Shown piece by piece: positions 21,300 through 30,129 of a stretch of DNA of 64,000 nt. The stretch spans positions 83,530 to 147,529 of the IMG/VR virus record IMGVR_UViG_3300036832_001373, one strand, 5' to 3'. The translations under genes were made by a program, and so were the position numbers. Positions within the stretch are counted from its first letter, which is position 1. Every line of letters starts with the position of its first letter. The notes under the pieces are model-generated. The model saw nothing but the letters and a program-made list of their open reading frames with translations. It made no database searches and had not been told where the DNA came from. Origin of the DNA: a virus.

Positions 21300-21992
21300 T
21301 TAGGCTGGAAAAGGATGATTAAATCCGAAAGCACCTACTTGTGGTCTAAATGATAGCAACCATGCAATCTGATGCCTATTAGTGTTACTATTAACGGTAT
21401 TATAAGTTATGGAACTCCCATCAGAAATCAAATGACCTCCAGATAAGCCACAATATCCTCCAGCAACTATGACTCCAGTAAAAGGAGGAATTAGCGTACT
21501 AGGAGTTGTAGTAACAACATCTCCAGTTCCTCTTGGATCTACAGCACAAAATCCTACTACAAGATCTCCTTTAGCAGGAGTGCCAGTTACTGAAACATTG
21601 TTAGTTGCACTAACTGGACCAGAAATCAAATTAGTTGGATCAGAAGATGTCTTAATTCCTGTAGCATAGAATGCACTAACTGCTGTCCCTCTTCCAGAGC
21701 TACCTTTTGTATAAATTATAGTATCTCCTGCAACTAATGGATTAGAGTTCCATGCAATATAGACTGCTGCCCAACCATAAGTATTATTGTTATTATTAGC
21801 TGCGCTAACTTTCTTAAGAAAAGAATTAGCTGATTTAGAGTCAGCTACACTTCCTGAAGCTGTAGTGCTATCTTCATTAACTCCTATACATATAAAACTT
21901 CCACTTGGAACTCCTCCTGTAGGTACAGTCACGCTAGTAGTAGCACCACTAACACTATTGCCAGTTCCTATATCAACAACCGTTATAGTCAT
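21300..21992 (-). CDS. Beta-sandwich-type virion protein, unknown
   Basis: 230 residues, Ser/Thr/Gly-rich, predicted all-beta (TITVVDIGTGNSVSG, VPTGGVPSGSFICIGVN, GDTIIYTKGSSGRGTAVSA, ending WLLSFRPQVGAFGFNHPFPA). It resembles decoration or fibre-associated Ig-like proteins common beside phage fibre genes. It overlaps the collagen gene upstream by 4 nt. Confidence 0.45.
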   Translation of the reverse strand: MTITVVDIGTGNSVSGATTSVTVPTGGVPSGSFICIGVNEDSTTASGSVADSKSANSFLKKVSAANNNNNTYGWAAVYIAWNSNPLVAGDTIIYTKGSSGRGTAVSAFYATGIKTSSDPTNLISGPVSATNNVSVTGTPAKGDLVVGFCAVDPRGTGDVVTTTPSTLIPPFTGVIVAGGYCGLSGGHLISDGSSITYNTVNSNTNRHQIAWLLSFRPQVGAFGFNHPFPA

Positions 21993-23215
21993 TGTAAAGC
22001 TTTAACTATATACGTAGAAGTTCCGTTAATTCTTCTGACTGATACAATAAACTGATGGCCTGATACCGTATCGAAAGCCTCACCTACATTGGCACTAACT
22101 GACCAGGAACCAGAAAAAGTTATAGCTCCGGCAGTTGAACCGTTAATCACCAGAATATCAGTTGAGCCATCTAAAGTTGGAGGAGTAAACGCGAACGCTC
22201 CATTACAATTTAGATACTGTAAAGGCCCGGATCCAGGATTTACAGTTAGAGTTCCAGCAGCTATATTTCCTATGAAATAGGAAGTTATATTAACTCCGCC
22301 AGAATAAGTCTGATTTTGAGCTGTCAGGCTCATAGAGCCTGAAGCAGCAACTCCAGTTGCTCCAGCTGGACCAGTAGGCCCAGTAGGTCCTATAGTAGCA
22401 GCTGGTCCAGGTGGTCCAGAAGGTCCAGTAGCTCCAGAAGATCCTTGAAGACCCTGAGCACCAGTTGGTCCAGCAAACCCTTGAGGTCCAGGACCACCTT
22501 GAGGACCTATGGCTCCAGCTGGACCAGCTGGACCTGTAGGTCCAGGAGCTCCAGCTCCAACTGGACCCTGAGTACCTTGAGGTCCTGTTGCTCCAGTAGC
22601 TCCCGTAACGCCAGAAGCTCCTCCTCCCTGAGGCCCTTGATTACCTTGAGGACCAGTTGCACCAGTAGGTCCTATAAATCCTTGAGCTCCAGTTGGACCA
22701 GGGACGGAGGGTCCAGTAGCTCCAGTTGCTCCTAGACCTCCCTGAATTCCACTTGCTCCAGTAGCACCTTGGGTAGTAGCCGTTCCAGGAGGCCCAGTAG
22801 CACCTTGAGGACCAGTAGCGCCAGGAAGAGAAGGACCAGTAGAGCCAGTTGCTCCTACAGTATTAGCAGCTCCAGGAGGTCCTTGAATACCTTGAGGACC
22901 AGCTAGTCCCTGAGGTCCTGTAGCTCCTTGAATACCTGAAGTTCCCTGAGACCCTGTAGCTCCTTTAGCACCAGAAGATCCAGTAGCACCTATAGTAGTA
23001 GCAGGTCCAGGAGGACCTGTAGCTCCTACCGGACCAGTAGGACCAGTGGATCCTGGATCTCCACTTGGAAATACCTTACTTGATATCGATCCTGCTGCTA
23101 CATTTCCTTTCTGAAGTTCTTCATAAATAATATTTTGTATATCACCAACAGAGTAAAACTGTGATTGAGGAGGTGGAACAGTAGGACCAGAAGCACCAGA
23201 GGCACCGTTAGACAT
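21989..23215 (-). CDS. Collagen-like fibre protein with a different N-terminus (408 aa)
   Basis: Residues 1-55 (PPQSQFYSVGDIQNIIYEEL, then a short linker) do not match the anchor of the other collagen proteins, so it probably attaches elsewhere on the virion. About residues 55-290 are Gly-X-Y triplets ([15 protein letters not shown]). The last 110 residues are a beta domain (MSLTAQNQTYSGGVNITSYF, ending STYIVKALQ). Confidence 0.75.
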   Translation of the reverse strand: MSNGASGASGPTVPPPQSQFYSVGDIQNIIYEELQKGNVAAGSISSKVFPSGDPGSTGPTGPVGATGPPGPATTIGATGSSGAKGATGSQGTSGIQGATGPQGLAGPQGIQGPPGAANTVGATGSTGPSLPGATGPQGATGPPGTATTQGATGASGIQGGLGATGATGPSVPGPTGAQGFIGPTGATGPQGNQGPQGGGASGVTGATGATGPQGTQGPVGAGAPGPTGPAGPAGAIGPQGGPGPQGFAGPTGAQGLQGSSGATGPSGPPGPAATIGPTGPTGPAGATGVAASGSMSLTAQNQTYSGGVNITSYFIGNIAAGTLTVNPGSGPLQYLNCNGAFAFTPPTLDGSTDILVINGSTAGAITFSGSWSVSANVGEAFDTVSGHQFIVSVRRINGTSTYIVKALQ

Positions 23216-23698
23216 TTAAGATCCAATACTAAAGAAAGAGTGAGCTACTATATGTACGCATCCTTGAACTGCTATAGGCTCTCCACGCATAGGATTTAGG
23301 TGAGCTACTCTAGCATAGTGGCTTTCTATATGTTTTACTTCTGTACTGGAAACTTTCCACCACAACGATTGTGTAGTACCTTGGTTATTTCTAACTGCTA
23401 TCAGTATAACTGATTCGTTTGGAATATAGTCCTTAACTTTAACTATAGCATCTAAAGGCAAGTTAGCTTCATAGTTCTGACCTAGAATACTTATTACTTG
23501 ATAATATCTATCATACTGAGGAACTATAGTAATATTGTCCTCAGTTCCGTAGTTAGAAATAAAATCCCCATAGAAATCAATTTGATTTTCAACTATAGGT
23601 CTTCGTATCCTAGTGACAAGCCCCATCATATCTACGTTAACATCTCTGAGTTCAGCAAGGTATTCTGCAGAACGATTAGCCAGAACTCTGAAATTCAT
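23216..23698 (-). CDS. Unknown virion-region protein (160 aa)
   Basis: Predicted beta-rich protein with NITIVPQYDRYYQVISILG and HIESHYARVAHLNPMRGEP. No zinc or nucleotide motif. It overlaps the upstream gene by 4 nt and is followed directly by the collagen gene (start codon adjoining). Position suggests a tail or neck component; family not recognised. Confidence 0.35.
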   Translation of the reverse strand: MNFRVLANRSAEYLAELRDVNVDMMGLVTRIRRPIVENQIDFYGDFISNYGTEDNITIVPQYDRYYQVISILGQNYEANLPLDAIVKVKDYIPNESVILIAVRNNQGTTQSLWWKVSSTEVKHIESHYARVAHLNPMRGEPIAVQGCVHIVAHSFFSIGS

Positions 23699-23991
23699 GT
23701 TTTCATTTTACCACAGTGAATACATTTTCCGTCTTTGTATTCATGATTGGTACACTCTTTTAGCTTAACAGACTCAATTCCATACTTTTCGTTGTACCAA
23801 TAAGTGGTTCCTTCTGGACATCCTTCCAAGAACCATTTGTTAGCAATCTGGTAGCGTTTATTAATATACTCATTTATCGGAGTTTCGTCAAGATCTACTT
23901 TAATCTCCTCCAACTTGGAAAGAGATTTATAACGAATAACCGAGATTACCCTATTGTCTTCTTTCTCACAGATGTAAGTTTCGAGCGTCAT
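23695..23991 (-). CDS. Small protein with C-terminal zinc ribbon
   Basis: 98 residues. The C-terminus carries CTNHEYKDGKCIHCGKMKT, a C/H-x-CxxC zinc-knuckle typical of small phage regulators or nucleic-acid-binding proteins. The N-terminal part is charged and has no known motif. It overlaps the next gene by 4 nt. Confidence 0.4.
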   Translation of the reverse strand: MTLETYICEKEDNRVISVIRYKSLSKLEEIKVDLDETPINEYINKRYQIANKWFLEGCPEGTTYWYNEKYGIESVKLKECTNHEYKDGKCIHCGKMKT

Positions 23992-24012
23992 AGTCGTTGT
24001 ACTCCTACGTAA

Positions 24013-24040
24013 AGCAGAGTGGAGAATTGCCTGCTCTGCT
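24013..24040 (-). promoter_or_regulatory. Stem-loop between the 24.1-25.5 kb gene and the zinc-ribbon gene
   Basis: AGCAGAG (24013-24019) pairs with CTCTGCT (24034-24040), 14-nt loop, in the 69-nt gap. There is no U-tract on either side, so an RNA-processing or attenuation element is as likely as a terminator. Confidence 0.35.
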
Positions 24041-24060
24041 ATAGAGAGGTGGTATATAAT

Positions 24061-25518
24061 CTAGTTAGCTCCTCCTGCACCTGCTGGTAGACCACCCCCA
24101 ACCGAACATATGAGGGCGCCATTAATCATCTTTAGAACCCCAGGATGTCCATGGTCATCGCATGGGTCTCCCTCACATGGACTTGCCGGAGCAGCAGGAG
24201 GATCTCCTGGAGGCTCCTTACCAGAAAGCGGGACTATTCCTCCGTCCTCATCAAGACAAGTGAACAAAACTTCTTCAGAAGTCTCTCTGATCTCACAGAC
24301 CAGAGATTCTCCAAGTTTCTTTACTTTTCCTTCCTTTCCATTGAAAGAACACTTATCTCCTTCTTGACAATTCTCAGAGAATGTCTTGAAGTCGGAGAAA
24401 TGATGAGTATAAGTGGTATTGTCAACTACACAACACATTTTTCCTTCAATGATCTTGAGTTTACCCTTCCCATTGGGTCCGCAACTATCTCCCTCGAAGA
24501 ACACTTCGTCTAAGTCTAAATCTTCTAAGAACGACTCTTCTACCATACAAACGAAACTGTCTCCAAGCTTGTACAAAACTCCTTGTTTTCCACCTTCTCC
24601 CTGACAAGGATCCCCTTCCTTCTTATCTCCGATATCTTCAGCCAACTTATACGGAACGTATTTAGTATAGAAACTTTCAACAACTTTTTCTTGTTCAGAT
24701 TCCTGGAGCCTGATTTCGTAGAAGGTGTCTTCATTCTTTCGATCAAGGGTCCTAGTTACCTTGATTGGAAGAGTTTCCAAGATAGTATTCAAAGCTGCCG
24801 GACGTTCACCATTAATCGAAACTCTAACTGCACCCTCTACTGTACGGATTTTCCAGTCCTTTGGACAAGCTTCATTCAACTTATTCTGAAGGTAGCCTAG
24901 AAGCTTAGAGTCAACTTCTCTGTAGAGACTTTCGGTTTCTACTATATGACGAGTTTCTTGAGCTCGATTCTTTTCTCTAATACTAACTACATTGATATTG
25001 TCACTAGCTGGAACATCGATACGATCAAACTTGGATAGAATTTTAAGTTTCTCACTCAAAGGCGTATCTTTAACTATAGTACGTACAGGTAACCTGATAT
25101 GGGTAATCCCCTCTTTAACATAAGACTTCTCAAGTGAGGTAGACTTATTGCTTAGATAGGATGTCACCAGGTCAGGACTAACTCGTTCCTTGAGGAGTAT
25201 GTCCGATAGAGACAGATCTTTAAGATCGATAGCATCAGACAGTTGATCTTCAAAGAAGAGATTGTCTGAAGCAAATTTAAGATCTTCTGCTCTAGTAAAC
25301 TTATAGTATTTAGTCTCTACAATTTGTTTATCTACTTTCTTAGATTGAGGATCCTTTGGATCGCTCAACTCTTGAATAGTAGCAAATCTATGATTTACCA
25401 CATATACATCGTTATTTTTATCCACCTCAAGTTGAATAAACGCACCTTTTGGATAATTAATCTTATTAGACTTGGTCTCGAATACAAAATCGGTACCAGT
25501 GAAAGTTGCCATACGCAT
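24061..25518 (-). CDS. Unknown protein with four tandem Cys modules (485 aa)
   Basis: Start at ATG 25518 behind AAAGGA. The first 290 residues are charged alpha/beta without recognised motif. Residues about 300-485 hold four repeats of the form EGD-x-C-x(3-5)-G-x(1-3)-G-x-L/V-x-K-x(2)-G-x(3)-C-x-V: EGDPCQGEGGKQGVLYKLGD, EGDSCGPNGKGKLKIIEG, EGDKCSFNGKEGKVKKLGE and EGDPCDDHGHPGVLKMING, each ending in a second Cys. The same module occurs once at residues 36-58 of the 28.2-29.3 kb protein. It may be a small beta (KOW/SH3-like) metal-binding or disulphide domain; function unknown. Confidence 0.55.
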   Translation of the reverse strand: MRMATFTGTDFVFETKSNKINYPKGAFIQLEVDKNNDVYVVNHRFATIQELSDPKDPQSKKVDKQIVETKYYKFTRAEDLKFASDNLFFEDQLSDAIDLKDLSLSDILLKERVSPDLVTSYLSNKSTSLEKSYVKEGITHIRLPVRTIVKDTPLSEKLKILSKFDRIDVPASDNINVVSIREKNRAQETRHIVETESLYREVDSKLLGYLQNKLNEACPKDWKIRTVEGAVRVSINGERPAALNTILETLPIKVTRTLDRKNEDTFYEIRLQESEQEKVVESFYTKYVPYKLAEDIGDKKEGDPCQGEGGKQGVLYKLGDSFVCMVEESFLEDLDLDEVFFEGDSCGPNGKGKLKIIEGKMCCVVDNTTYTHHFSDFKTFSENCQEGDKCSFNGKEGKVKKLGESLVCEIRETSEEVLFTCLDEDGGIVPLSGKEPPGDPPAAPASPCEGDPCDDHGHPGVLKMINGALICSVGGGLPAGAGGAN

Positions 25519-25574
25519 GGTCTAGTCCTTTCTAGATTCTCTCTATCCTATGAAGTCTTTAAGTGTTAGGACTC

Positions 25575-26207
25575 TTATAGATGATCTTCTATAGCTGCAT
25601 TATTAGCAGCAAAGGTTTTTAAGAGCCAGCAATTTAAATCTGTGGTGTGACGCTTCATTCTAGGACCTTTACCTGACTGACCACAATAAGGACAAGTAAA
25701 AATTTGTTTATTAATATGATTAGGACTAGCAACTGAAACTTTCTGAGCATTCCCAGTAAAGAACATATTTATATCTGGTCTTTGACTAATATGAGTTCCA
25801 CTAGTTAATTGAGACACTATTCCTGCTTTGCCAGCTGCTCCTGTATGAAACGGAGTTTTACCAGTCTGACTTGAATGAGTTCCTCTAGCTAATTGGGACT
25901 TAGAACCACGGTGCCCTCCAATTTTACCAGCTCTTGATCTATCTTCCGAAGATAATTTAGAACTCCACGTATTACTGTAATGCTGACCTCTAGGGTAATT
26001 AAACGTATCTGCCCACTCCCACTCCCGATCTCCTGCAAACCTAGCTCCAACTGAAATAGGCCAAGTATCTAGTATCTCTATTATAATATGATCACCTCTT
26101 TTTCTTTTATGCGTAAAACATCTTTGCTCAAAGTCACTAGTACATCCTACGTAGTTTTCAGAGTGAATTACGTAGAGAACATAGCACCAGATCCCATCAA
26201 CGAACAT
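25575..26207 (-). CDS. GIY-YIG-like homing endonuclease (210 aa)
   Basis: The N-terminal nuclease reads CYVLYVIHSENYVGCTSDFE (Y-x-x-Y...Y-V-G-C-T), then an R, GDREWEWAD (catalytic E) and YSNTWS (N), the ordered GIY-YIG residues. Modular DNA-binding repeats follow (GKIGGHRG, GTHSSQTGKTPF, GTHISQRPD, SPNHINKQ), then a C-terminal finger CPYCGQSGKGPRMKRH. It lies in the operon without its own promoter motif. Paralogous to the genes at 27.1, 31.9, 35.8, 48.7 and 60.9 kb. Confidence 0.8.
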   Translation of the reverse strand: MFVDGIWCYVLYVIHSENYVGCTSDFEQRCFTHKRKRGDHIIIEILDTWPISVGARFAGDREWEWADTFNYPRGQHYSNTWSSKLSSEDRSRAGKIGGHRGSKSQLARGTHSSQTGKTPFHTGAAGKAGIVSQLTSGTHISQRPDINMFFTGNAQKVSVASPNHINKQIFTCPYCGQSGKGPRMKRHTTDLNCWLLKTFAANNAAIEDHL

Positions 26208-26222
26208 TGTTACACCTCATTC

Positions 26223-26597
26223 TTATATTAGTGCTCCTTCGTGTCCTCGTATTGAGATTATATCAGCTACATCCTTGAACTTCCTATCCGTTACCTCTGG
26301 GATGTACGGACTAGGAGCATTATCTAGGATAGAAGCTTTAAGCGATATCTCTCCATCTTCTTCTGCTACAAGTGAGAAAGATGCTGGCTTTATCACCTTG
26401 GATAGATCCTGGAGAGCAGTTTTATGTCTAACACGAAGTACTGTTCCACTACTGCCTATATACAAATCGCCATTCTGGTCTTGGATATAGGAGATTGACT
26501 CGCCTTCACCTATAGTTACCAATCCTTTGTTAGTTAAAATTTCTATTTGTATAATCGATATACAATTAGGATCGTAGTTATCAGTAATTAACATCAC
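26223..26597 (-). CDS. Unknown small protein (124 aa)
   Basis: Predicted beta-rich, with IGEGESISYIQDQNGDLYIG and LRVRHKTALQDLSKVI. It overlaps the previous gene by 17 nt and precedes an endonuclease gene. No family recognised. Confidence 0.4.
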   Translation of the reverse strand: MMLITDNYDPNCISIIQIEILTNKGLVTIGEGESISYIQDQNGDLYIGSSGTVLRVRHKTALQDLSKVIKPASFSLVAEEDGEISLKASILDNAPSPYIPEVTDRKFKDVADIISIRGHEGALI

Positions 26598-27081
26598 CGC
26601 CTATCTTCTTATAGAAGTTTGTATGTTGAAGAGTACTAGCTAGCAAGAGAAGATGTTTGCACATACCAGGAATCATATTAGGGTTCCTTAGTGGATAACG
26701 AGGATCCCAGACAGGGGTTTTTCTAACATATGGTTTAAATCTTGTTCCAAACGAACAACCTCTGACTTGGTTAGCGAATGAAAAGTTAAAGTAGTATGCC
26801 TTGCAACTACATCTTACTCCAACGTTATTATTAGGAGAAGGAGCTTCTTTAGTAACATCAACTCCGTAAAAAGCAATCTGAGAAATATAAGCTCCCATAG
26901 ATAATTCGTCTGGATTACCTATTCCTGAAGCCCTAACTGTAGCTGTCGCTACTCTAATTTTAGTACCAATGTAAGAATTAAATCTCATAGACTCGACGAC
27001 GTTTCTGCCGTCCATATAACGTATCATACCAATAGGTAGGACAGCTTCGGTTCCATTAACTAGTTGAAGAAGAGTTATCAT
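26581..27081 (-). CDS. SWIM-type zinc-finger-like protein (166 aa)
   Basis: Cys/His ligands appear as VRCSCKAYYFNFSFANQVRG then NPNMIPGMCKHLLLLASTL, the CxC...CxH pattern of SWIM-like fingers seen in phage structural or DNA-associated proteins. The N-terminal third is beta-rich (ATATVRASGIG). It overlaps its neighbours by 1 and 17 nt. Role unknown. Confidence 0.45.
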   Translation of the reverse strand: MITLLQLVNGTEAVLPIGMIRYMDGRNVVESMRFNSYIGTKIRVATATVRASGIGNPDELSMGAYISQIAFYGVDVTKEAPSPNNNVGVRCSCKAYYFNFSFANQVRGCSFGTRFKPYVRKTPVWDPRYPLRNPNMIPGMCKHLLLLASTLQHTNFYKKIGGDVNY

Positions 27082-27716
27082 TAAACATGATCTTCAATAG
27101 CTATATTGGTGGCAGCAAAGATACCTAATATTGGACAATTTAAACCAGAAACATGACGCTTCCACATAGCTCCAAAGCCAGACTTTCCACAATAAGGACA
27201 ACTAAAAAATTGTTTTGATATATGGTTAGGACCAGCAGCTGATAATCTACCTGCTACTCCAGTAGAAACCATATTTATATCAGGTCTCTTACTTATATGG
27301 TTAGGTCCTTTAGCTGATGCTCTTTGAGCTACTCCAGTCTGGAACCCAGAAGTCCCAAGTTTAGCTGCTCCACCTTTACTACCTCCAATCTTACCAGCCA
27401 TTGATTGATGTTCAGATGTAAAATATAGCTCAGCTGTACGTTTTCCTGCGTGTTCTCTCATTTCCTGAGTAATACTTCTACTATTCCAATTCTCGGAGTA
27501 ATGAGGACCTCTTTCATATCCAAATGCATCACACCATTCCCACTCCCTGTTACCAACAAAATTATCTCCAACAGACATTGGCCAAGTATCTAATATTTCA
27601 AACTCCCCATCTTTGAATCCTTGTCTATAGCAACGTCTAGGATAATCGTCAGTACAACCTACCTTGACACCAATTATGTGATATACTACATAGCACATTA
27701 TACCATCGATTAGCAT
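27081..27716 (-). CDS. GIY-YIG-like homing endonuclease (211 aa)
   Basis: CYVVYHIIGVKVGCTDDYPR gives the GIY-YIG core with following R; GNREWEWCDAFG supplies the E and YSENWN the N. Repeats GKRTAEL, GKIGGSKGGAAKLG, AKGPNHISKRP and AAGPNHISKQ precede the finger CPYCGKSGFGAMWKRH. It overlaps the downstream gene by 1 nt. Nearly collinear with the 25.6-kb copy, including the C-terminal AA-N-x-AIEDH tail, so the two arose by duplication. Confidence 0.8.
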   Translation of the reverse strand: MLIDGIMCYVVYHIIGVKVGCTDDYPRRCYRQGFKDGEFEILDTWPMSVGDNFVGNREWEWCDAFGYERGPHYSENWNSRSITQEMREHAGKRTAELYFTSEHQSMAGKIGGSKGGAAKLGTSGFQTGVAQRASAKGPNHISKRPDINMVSTGVAGRLSAAGPNHISKQFFSCPYCGKSGFGAMWKRHVSGLNCPILGIFAATNIAIEDHV

Positions 27717-27718
27717 TC

Positions 27719-28219
27719 TTAACTCCCATAGTCTACACCAATTATTAGTGACGCGCTGGCGGCAGGGTTGGCGACATCTTGTTCTCGTGGACGAGAACGA
27801 GGGTCGGGGTAGTATTTCTTTTTCTTTGGAAATTTGTCATCTTGATTGTTTGGATTAGTAGGTTGAGTTACAGGAACTGTAGACAAAGAGTTAGGACCAG
27901 ACGAGGCAGACCAGAAGCCAGGATGGTATCCGTAAAGTGCACTTGAGGTAACTTGAGAAGTATCTTCGTTCATATCATCTCTAAAATGTTTATACAAACT
28001 TTTAACAACAAGTCCAAGAGTTGGATTTACAGCTCCGGCTATTAAGCCTAAAGTATGACCAGTAATATCTTTATTCTTTTTACTAGAGATAGCTTTCTTT
28101 CCCATATTTCTAGCAGTTCTAGCTAACTGCTGTTTATAGGTACCATACGGCTTAGTTGGAGGCCACTGTCTTTTCGCTTCGTCGTAAACGTCTTCTAGAA
28201 CTTCTAGAACGTAAGACAT
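27719..28219 (-). CDS. Leader-family protein, Pro/Lys-rich (166 aa)
   Basis: The N-terminus MSYVLEVLEDVYDEAK is almost identical in style to the 39.8-kb protein (MSYVLDILEDSYDDV). Residues about 50-90 hold GLIAGAVNPTLGLVVKSLY, which matches GNVVGAINPTLGILVKGF of the tape-measure protein. The tail is Pro/Lys-rich and disordered. Possibly a head-internal protein, or one interacting with whatever the tape-measure segment contacts (inference). Confidence 0.5.
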   Translation of the reverse strand: MSYVLEVLEDVYDEAKRQWPPTKPYGTYKQQLARTARNMGKKAISSKKNKDITGHTLGLIAGAVNPTLGLVVKSLYKHFRDDMNEDTSQVTSSALYGYHPGFWSASSGPNSLSTVPVTQPTNPNNQDDKFPKKKKYYPDPRSRPREQDVANPAASASLIIGVDYGS

Positions 28220-28227
28220 ATCAGAGC

Positions 28228-29286
28228 CTATTGATTCTGACCACTCTTAACCCAGGCACTTCTATTTCTTGACCAGTGCATCTCATGACCTTCATGGTCG
28301 TACATATGACCTATAAAGCCAGCTGGAGCACCGTTATCTTCATATCCGACAGTATGTCCAGGACCAAGATCTCTAACTTGGTCAATTGCATCTTTCTTGT
28401 CATAATGTTTTCCAACAACATTTTGAGACGGATCAAAAACATGATATGTTCCAGCTTCTTTTAGTCCAAGCTTTTTAGCAACCATTTCTCTAACTTTTTC
28501 CCTGATAACATTGTTTGGTTCAATTTGACTGGCAAGATGCGGTGCTCCTTCAGGTGAAGCTGAAGACTTAGTAACAGTCACACCACCTACCAAGATGTTA
28601 TTCATCCTACCAGGATCTAAAAATTGATTTTCAGACTCAGAGCCCACGTCGAAATACCAATTTCCAGGTGCTCCTAGGATCCGACCTACACGAATTTTTG
28701 CAAGACCAGATCTCATTCGACGGTGGATGTCCCAGTAGACTGCTTGCTTAGCAATCTGAGTTCGACTCGGAGAAGAGAATCTCAGAGTTACAGCTTCCTG
28801 AATTGTATCCATGGTATCTTCATTCTCCTCATGAGCTGGAATTCCTTGAGCCCTTCTAGCTACTTCGTCTCCATCAAAATGAACATCTACCCTATGACCA
28901 GAAGGATGTTTAAAACTTCTTTGGAATAAATCTCCAGAGGATGGTCCGTAGCTAGTAGCATGGTAGTTTCTATTGAACAGAGTCTTATGAACTTTATTTC
29001 GTCCAAGTCCTTTTAATTTTGCAACTTCTGGATCCGATAGGGGAGAATCGGGGTTCACTCCTCCAGACTCTTTAACTCCACTTCCTGAAGTTATCTCTCC
29101 AGCCATGGAGGTATCACAAACCATTTTATCTCCAACTCTTTTCAGAACTCCAGACTTACCTCCTATAGTACAAGCTCTACCCTCTTGAGTAAACCATTGA
29201 AGAGGTTGTTTTGGATCTGTCGTAGTCCAAGTTTGAGGTTGGATATCAAAATTAGCTGAAGTTGTTGACTCTCGAAGAAGAGACAT
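28228..29286 (-). CDS. Unknown protein with one EGD-Cys module (352 aa)
   Basis: Starts MSLLRESTTS; the ATG overlaps the stop of the 27-residue gene (TAATG). Residues 36-58 (EGRACTIGGKSGVLKRVGDK plus a second Cys) match the module repeated four times at 24-25 kb. Later segments include FKHPSGHRVDVHFDGDE, a basic helix (IHRRMRSGLAKIRVGRIL) and YEDNGAPAGFIGHMYDHEGH. No known enzyme motif. The N-terminal LLRE could be a short form of the leader. Confidence 0.4.
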   Translation of the reverse strand: MSLLRESTTSANFDIQPQTWTTTDPKQPLQWFTQEGRACTIGGKSGVLKRVGDKMVCDTSMAGEITSGSGVKESGGVNPDSPLSDPEVAKLKGLGRNKVHKTLFNRNYHATSYGPSSGDLFQRSFKHPSGHRVDVHFDGDEVARRAQGIPAHEENEDTMDTIQEAVTLRFSSPSRTQIAKQAVYWDIHRRMRSGLAKIRVGRILGAPGNWYFDVGSESENQFLDPGRMNNILVGGVTVTKSSASPEGAPHLASQIEPNNVIREKVREMVAKKLGLKEAGTYHVFDPSQNVVGKHYDKKDAIDQVRDLGPGHTVGYEDNGAPAGFIGHMYDHEGHEMHWSRNRSAWVKSGQNQ

Positions 29287-29369
29287 TAGGGCCTCCTTAT
29301 AAAGTAGGCAACAACAACGACAATTACAACTAGAAACACAGCACCTATTATCATTTCGTTGTAATTCAT
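29286..29369 (-). CDS. 27-residue single-span membrane protein
   Basis: ATG 29369 to TAA 29288-29286. The protein is MNYNEM, then a membrane segment (IIGAVFLVVIVVVVAYFI), then RRP. The stop overlaps the next ATG, the coupling seen across this operon. Too short for a family call. Size and topology fit small phage membrane proteins of unknown function or holin accessory proteins. Confidence 0.55.
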   Translation of the reverse strand: MNYNEMIIGAVFLVVIVVVVAYFIRRP

Positions 29370-29370
29370 C

Positions 29371-30129
29371 TTATCCCCAATAGATAGGTATAATCATTTG
29401 ATCTGTTACTTCTTTATCAACCTTGGCTTGCAAATCGTCTCTTTTCTTCGTTAGAGCCGTCATGTCTAATTTAAAGTCAGCGTTGACAGCTATATTGCTT
29501 CTAGCAGAGATTACTGTATCAAGAAAATTAACACAAGCCATTTTACGGAAAAGATCAATTTGTCTATTTGGAACGTATTGAAGTCCTACTGACTCATCAA
29601 ATCCAAAAGCATAAAATGCTGTAAACTGTCCATAAGCATTTGGAGTTACGTATCGTATAACTCCTAGAACTTCATCGTATTCAACTTCAATCTCACCTGT
29701 TATAATTGATACTTCTGTACGATAGCGAACTATTTCAGCTAAATCAAGAGAGCCAGGATATACTTTATAGGATGGATTAGGATAAGGCACACCCAATAAA
29801 TAGCTATCAATATTGTTACCGATAGCACCAAGAGCTCCATCTTCAATTCTGGATACTCCTAAAAAGTAAGCTGCAGCTTGAGCCTGAGGATTGTCCATAA
29901 ACGCGTTGTTAGTTATATTCTCAACTGTATCTGTTACATTACCTTTAGCTGCTGAGGAGTAATAAGTTCTCCAAGTATAAGGAAATGCTAGCCAGTAGGA
30001 TACCAAGGCGCTATTGATAGCAGTTTGAATTGTATCAGATTCTTCATCAATAGATTGAACTATTGGATCACCTATTTGAGCTTTAATATAGTTTATAACA
30101 AGTTGTTGTTTAGTCTCACTTAGCATCAA
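29371..30129 (-). CDS. Structural/neck-type protein, unknown (252 aa)
   Basis: Helical N-terminus (QQLVINYIKAQIGDPIVQSI), a middle with Tyr-rich beta segments (TEVSIITGEIEVEYDEVLGV) and a helical C-terminus ending IIPIYWG. It overlaps the preceding gene by 14 nt. The mixed sandwich with terminal helices and the location between capsid and tail modules suggest a neck or head-completion protein, but no family is recognised. Confidence 0.4.
   Translation of the reverse strand: MMLSETKQQLVINYIKAQIGDPIVQSIDEESDTIQTAINSALVSYWLAFPYTWRTYYSSAAKGNVTDTVENITNNAFMDNPQAQAAAYFLGVSRIEDGALGAIGNNIDSYLLGVPYPNPSYKVYPGSLDLAEIVRYRTEVSIITGEIEVEYDEVLGVIRYVTPNAYGQFTAFYAFGFDESVGLQYVPNRQIDLFRKMACVNFLDTVISARSNIAVNADFKLDMTALTKKRDDLQAKVDKEVTDQMIIPIYWG

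Noticed and set aside
18472-23215. Possible CRISPR or tandem DNA repeat arrays
   Set aside because: The repetition follows Gly-X-Y codons without spacer-repeat structure.
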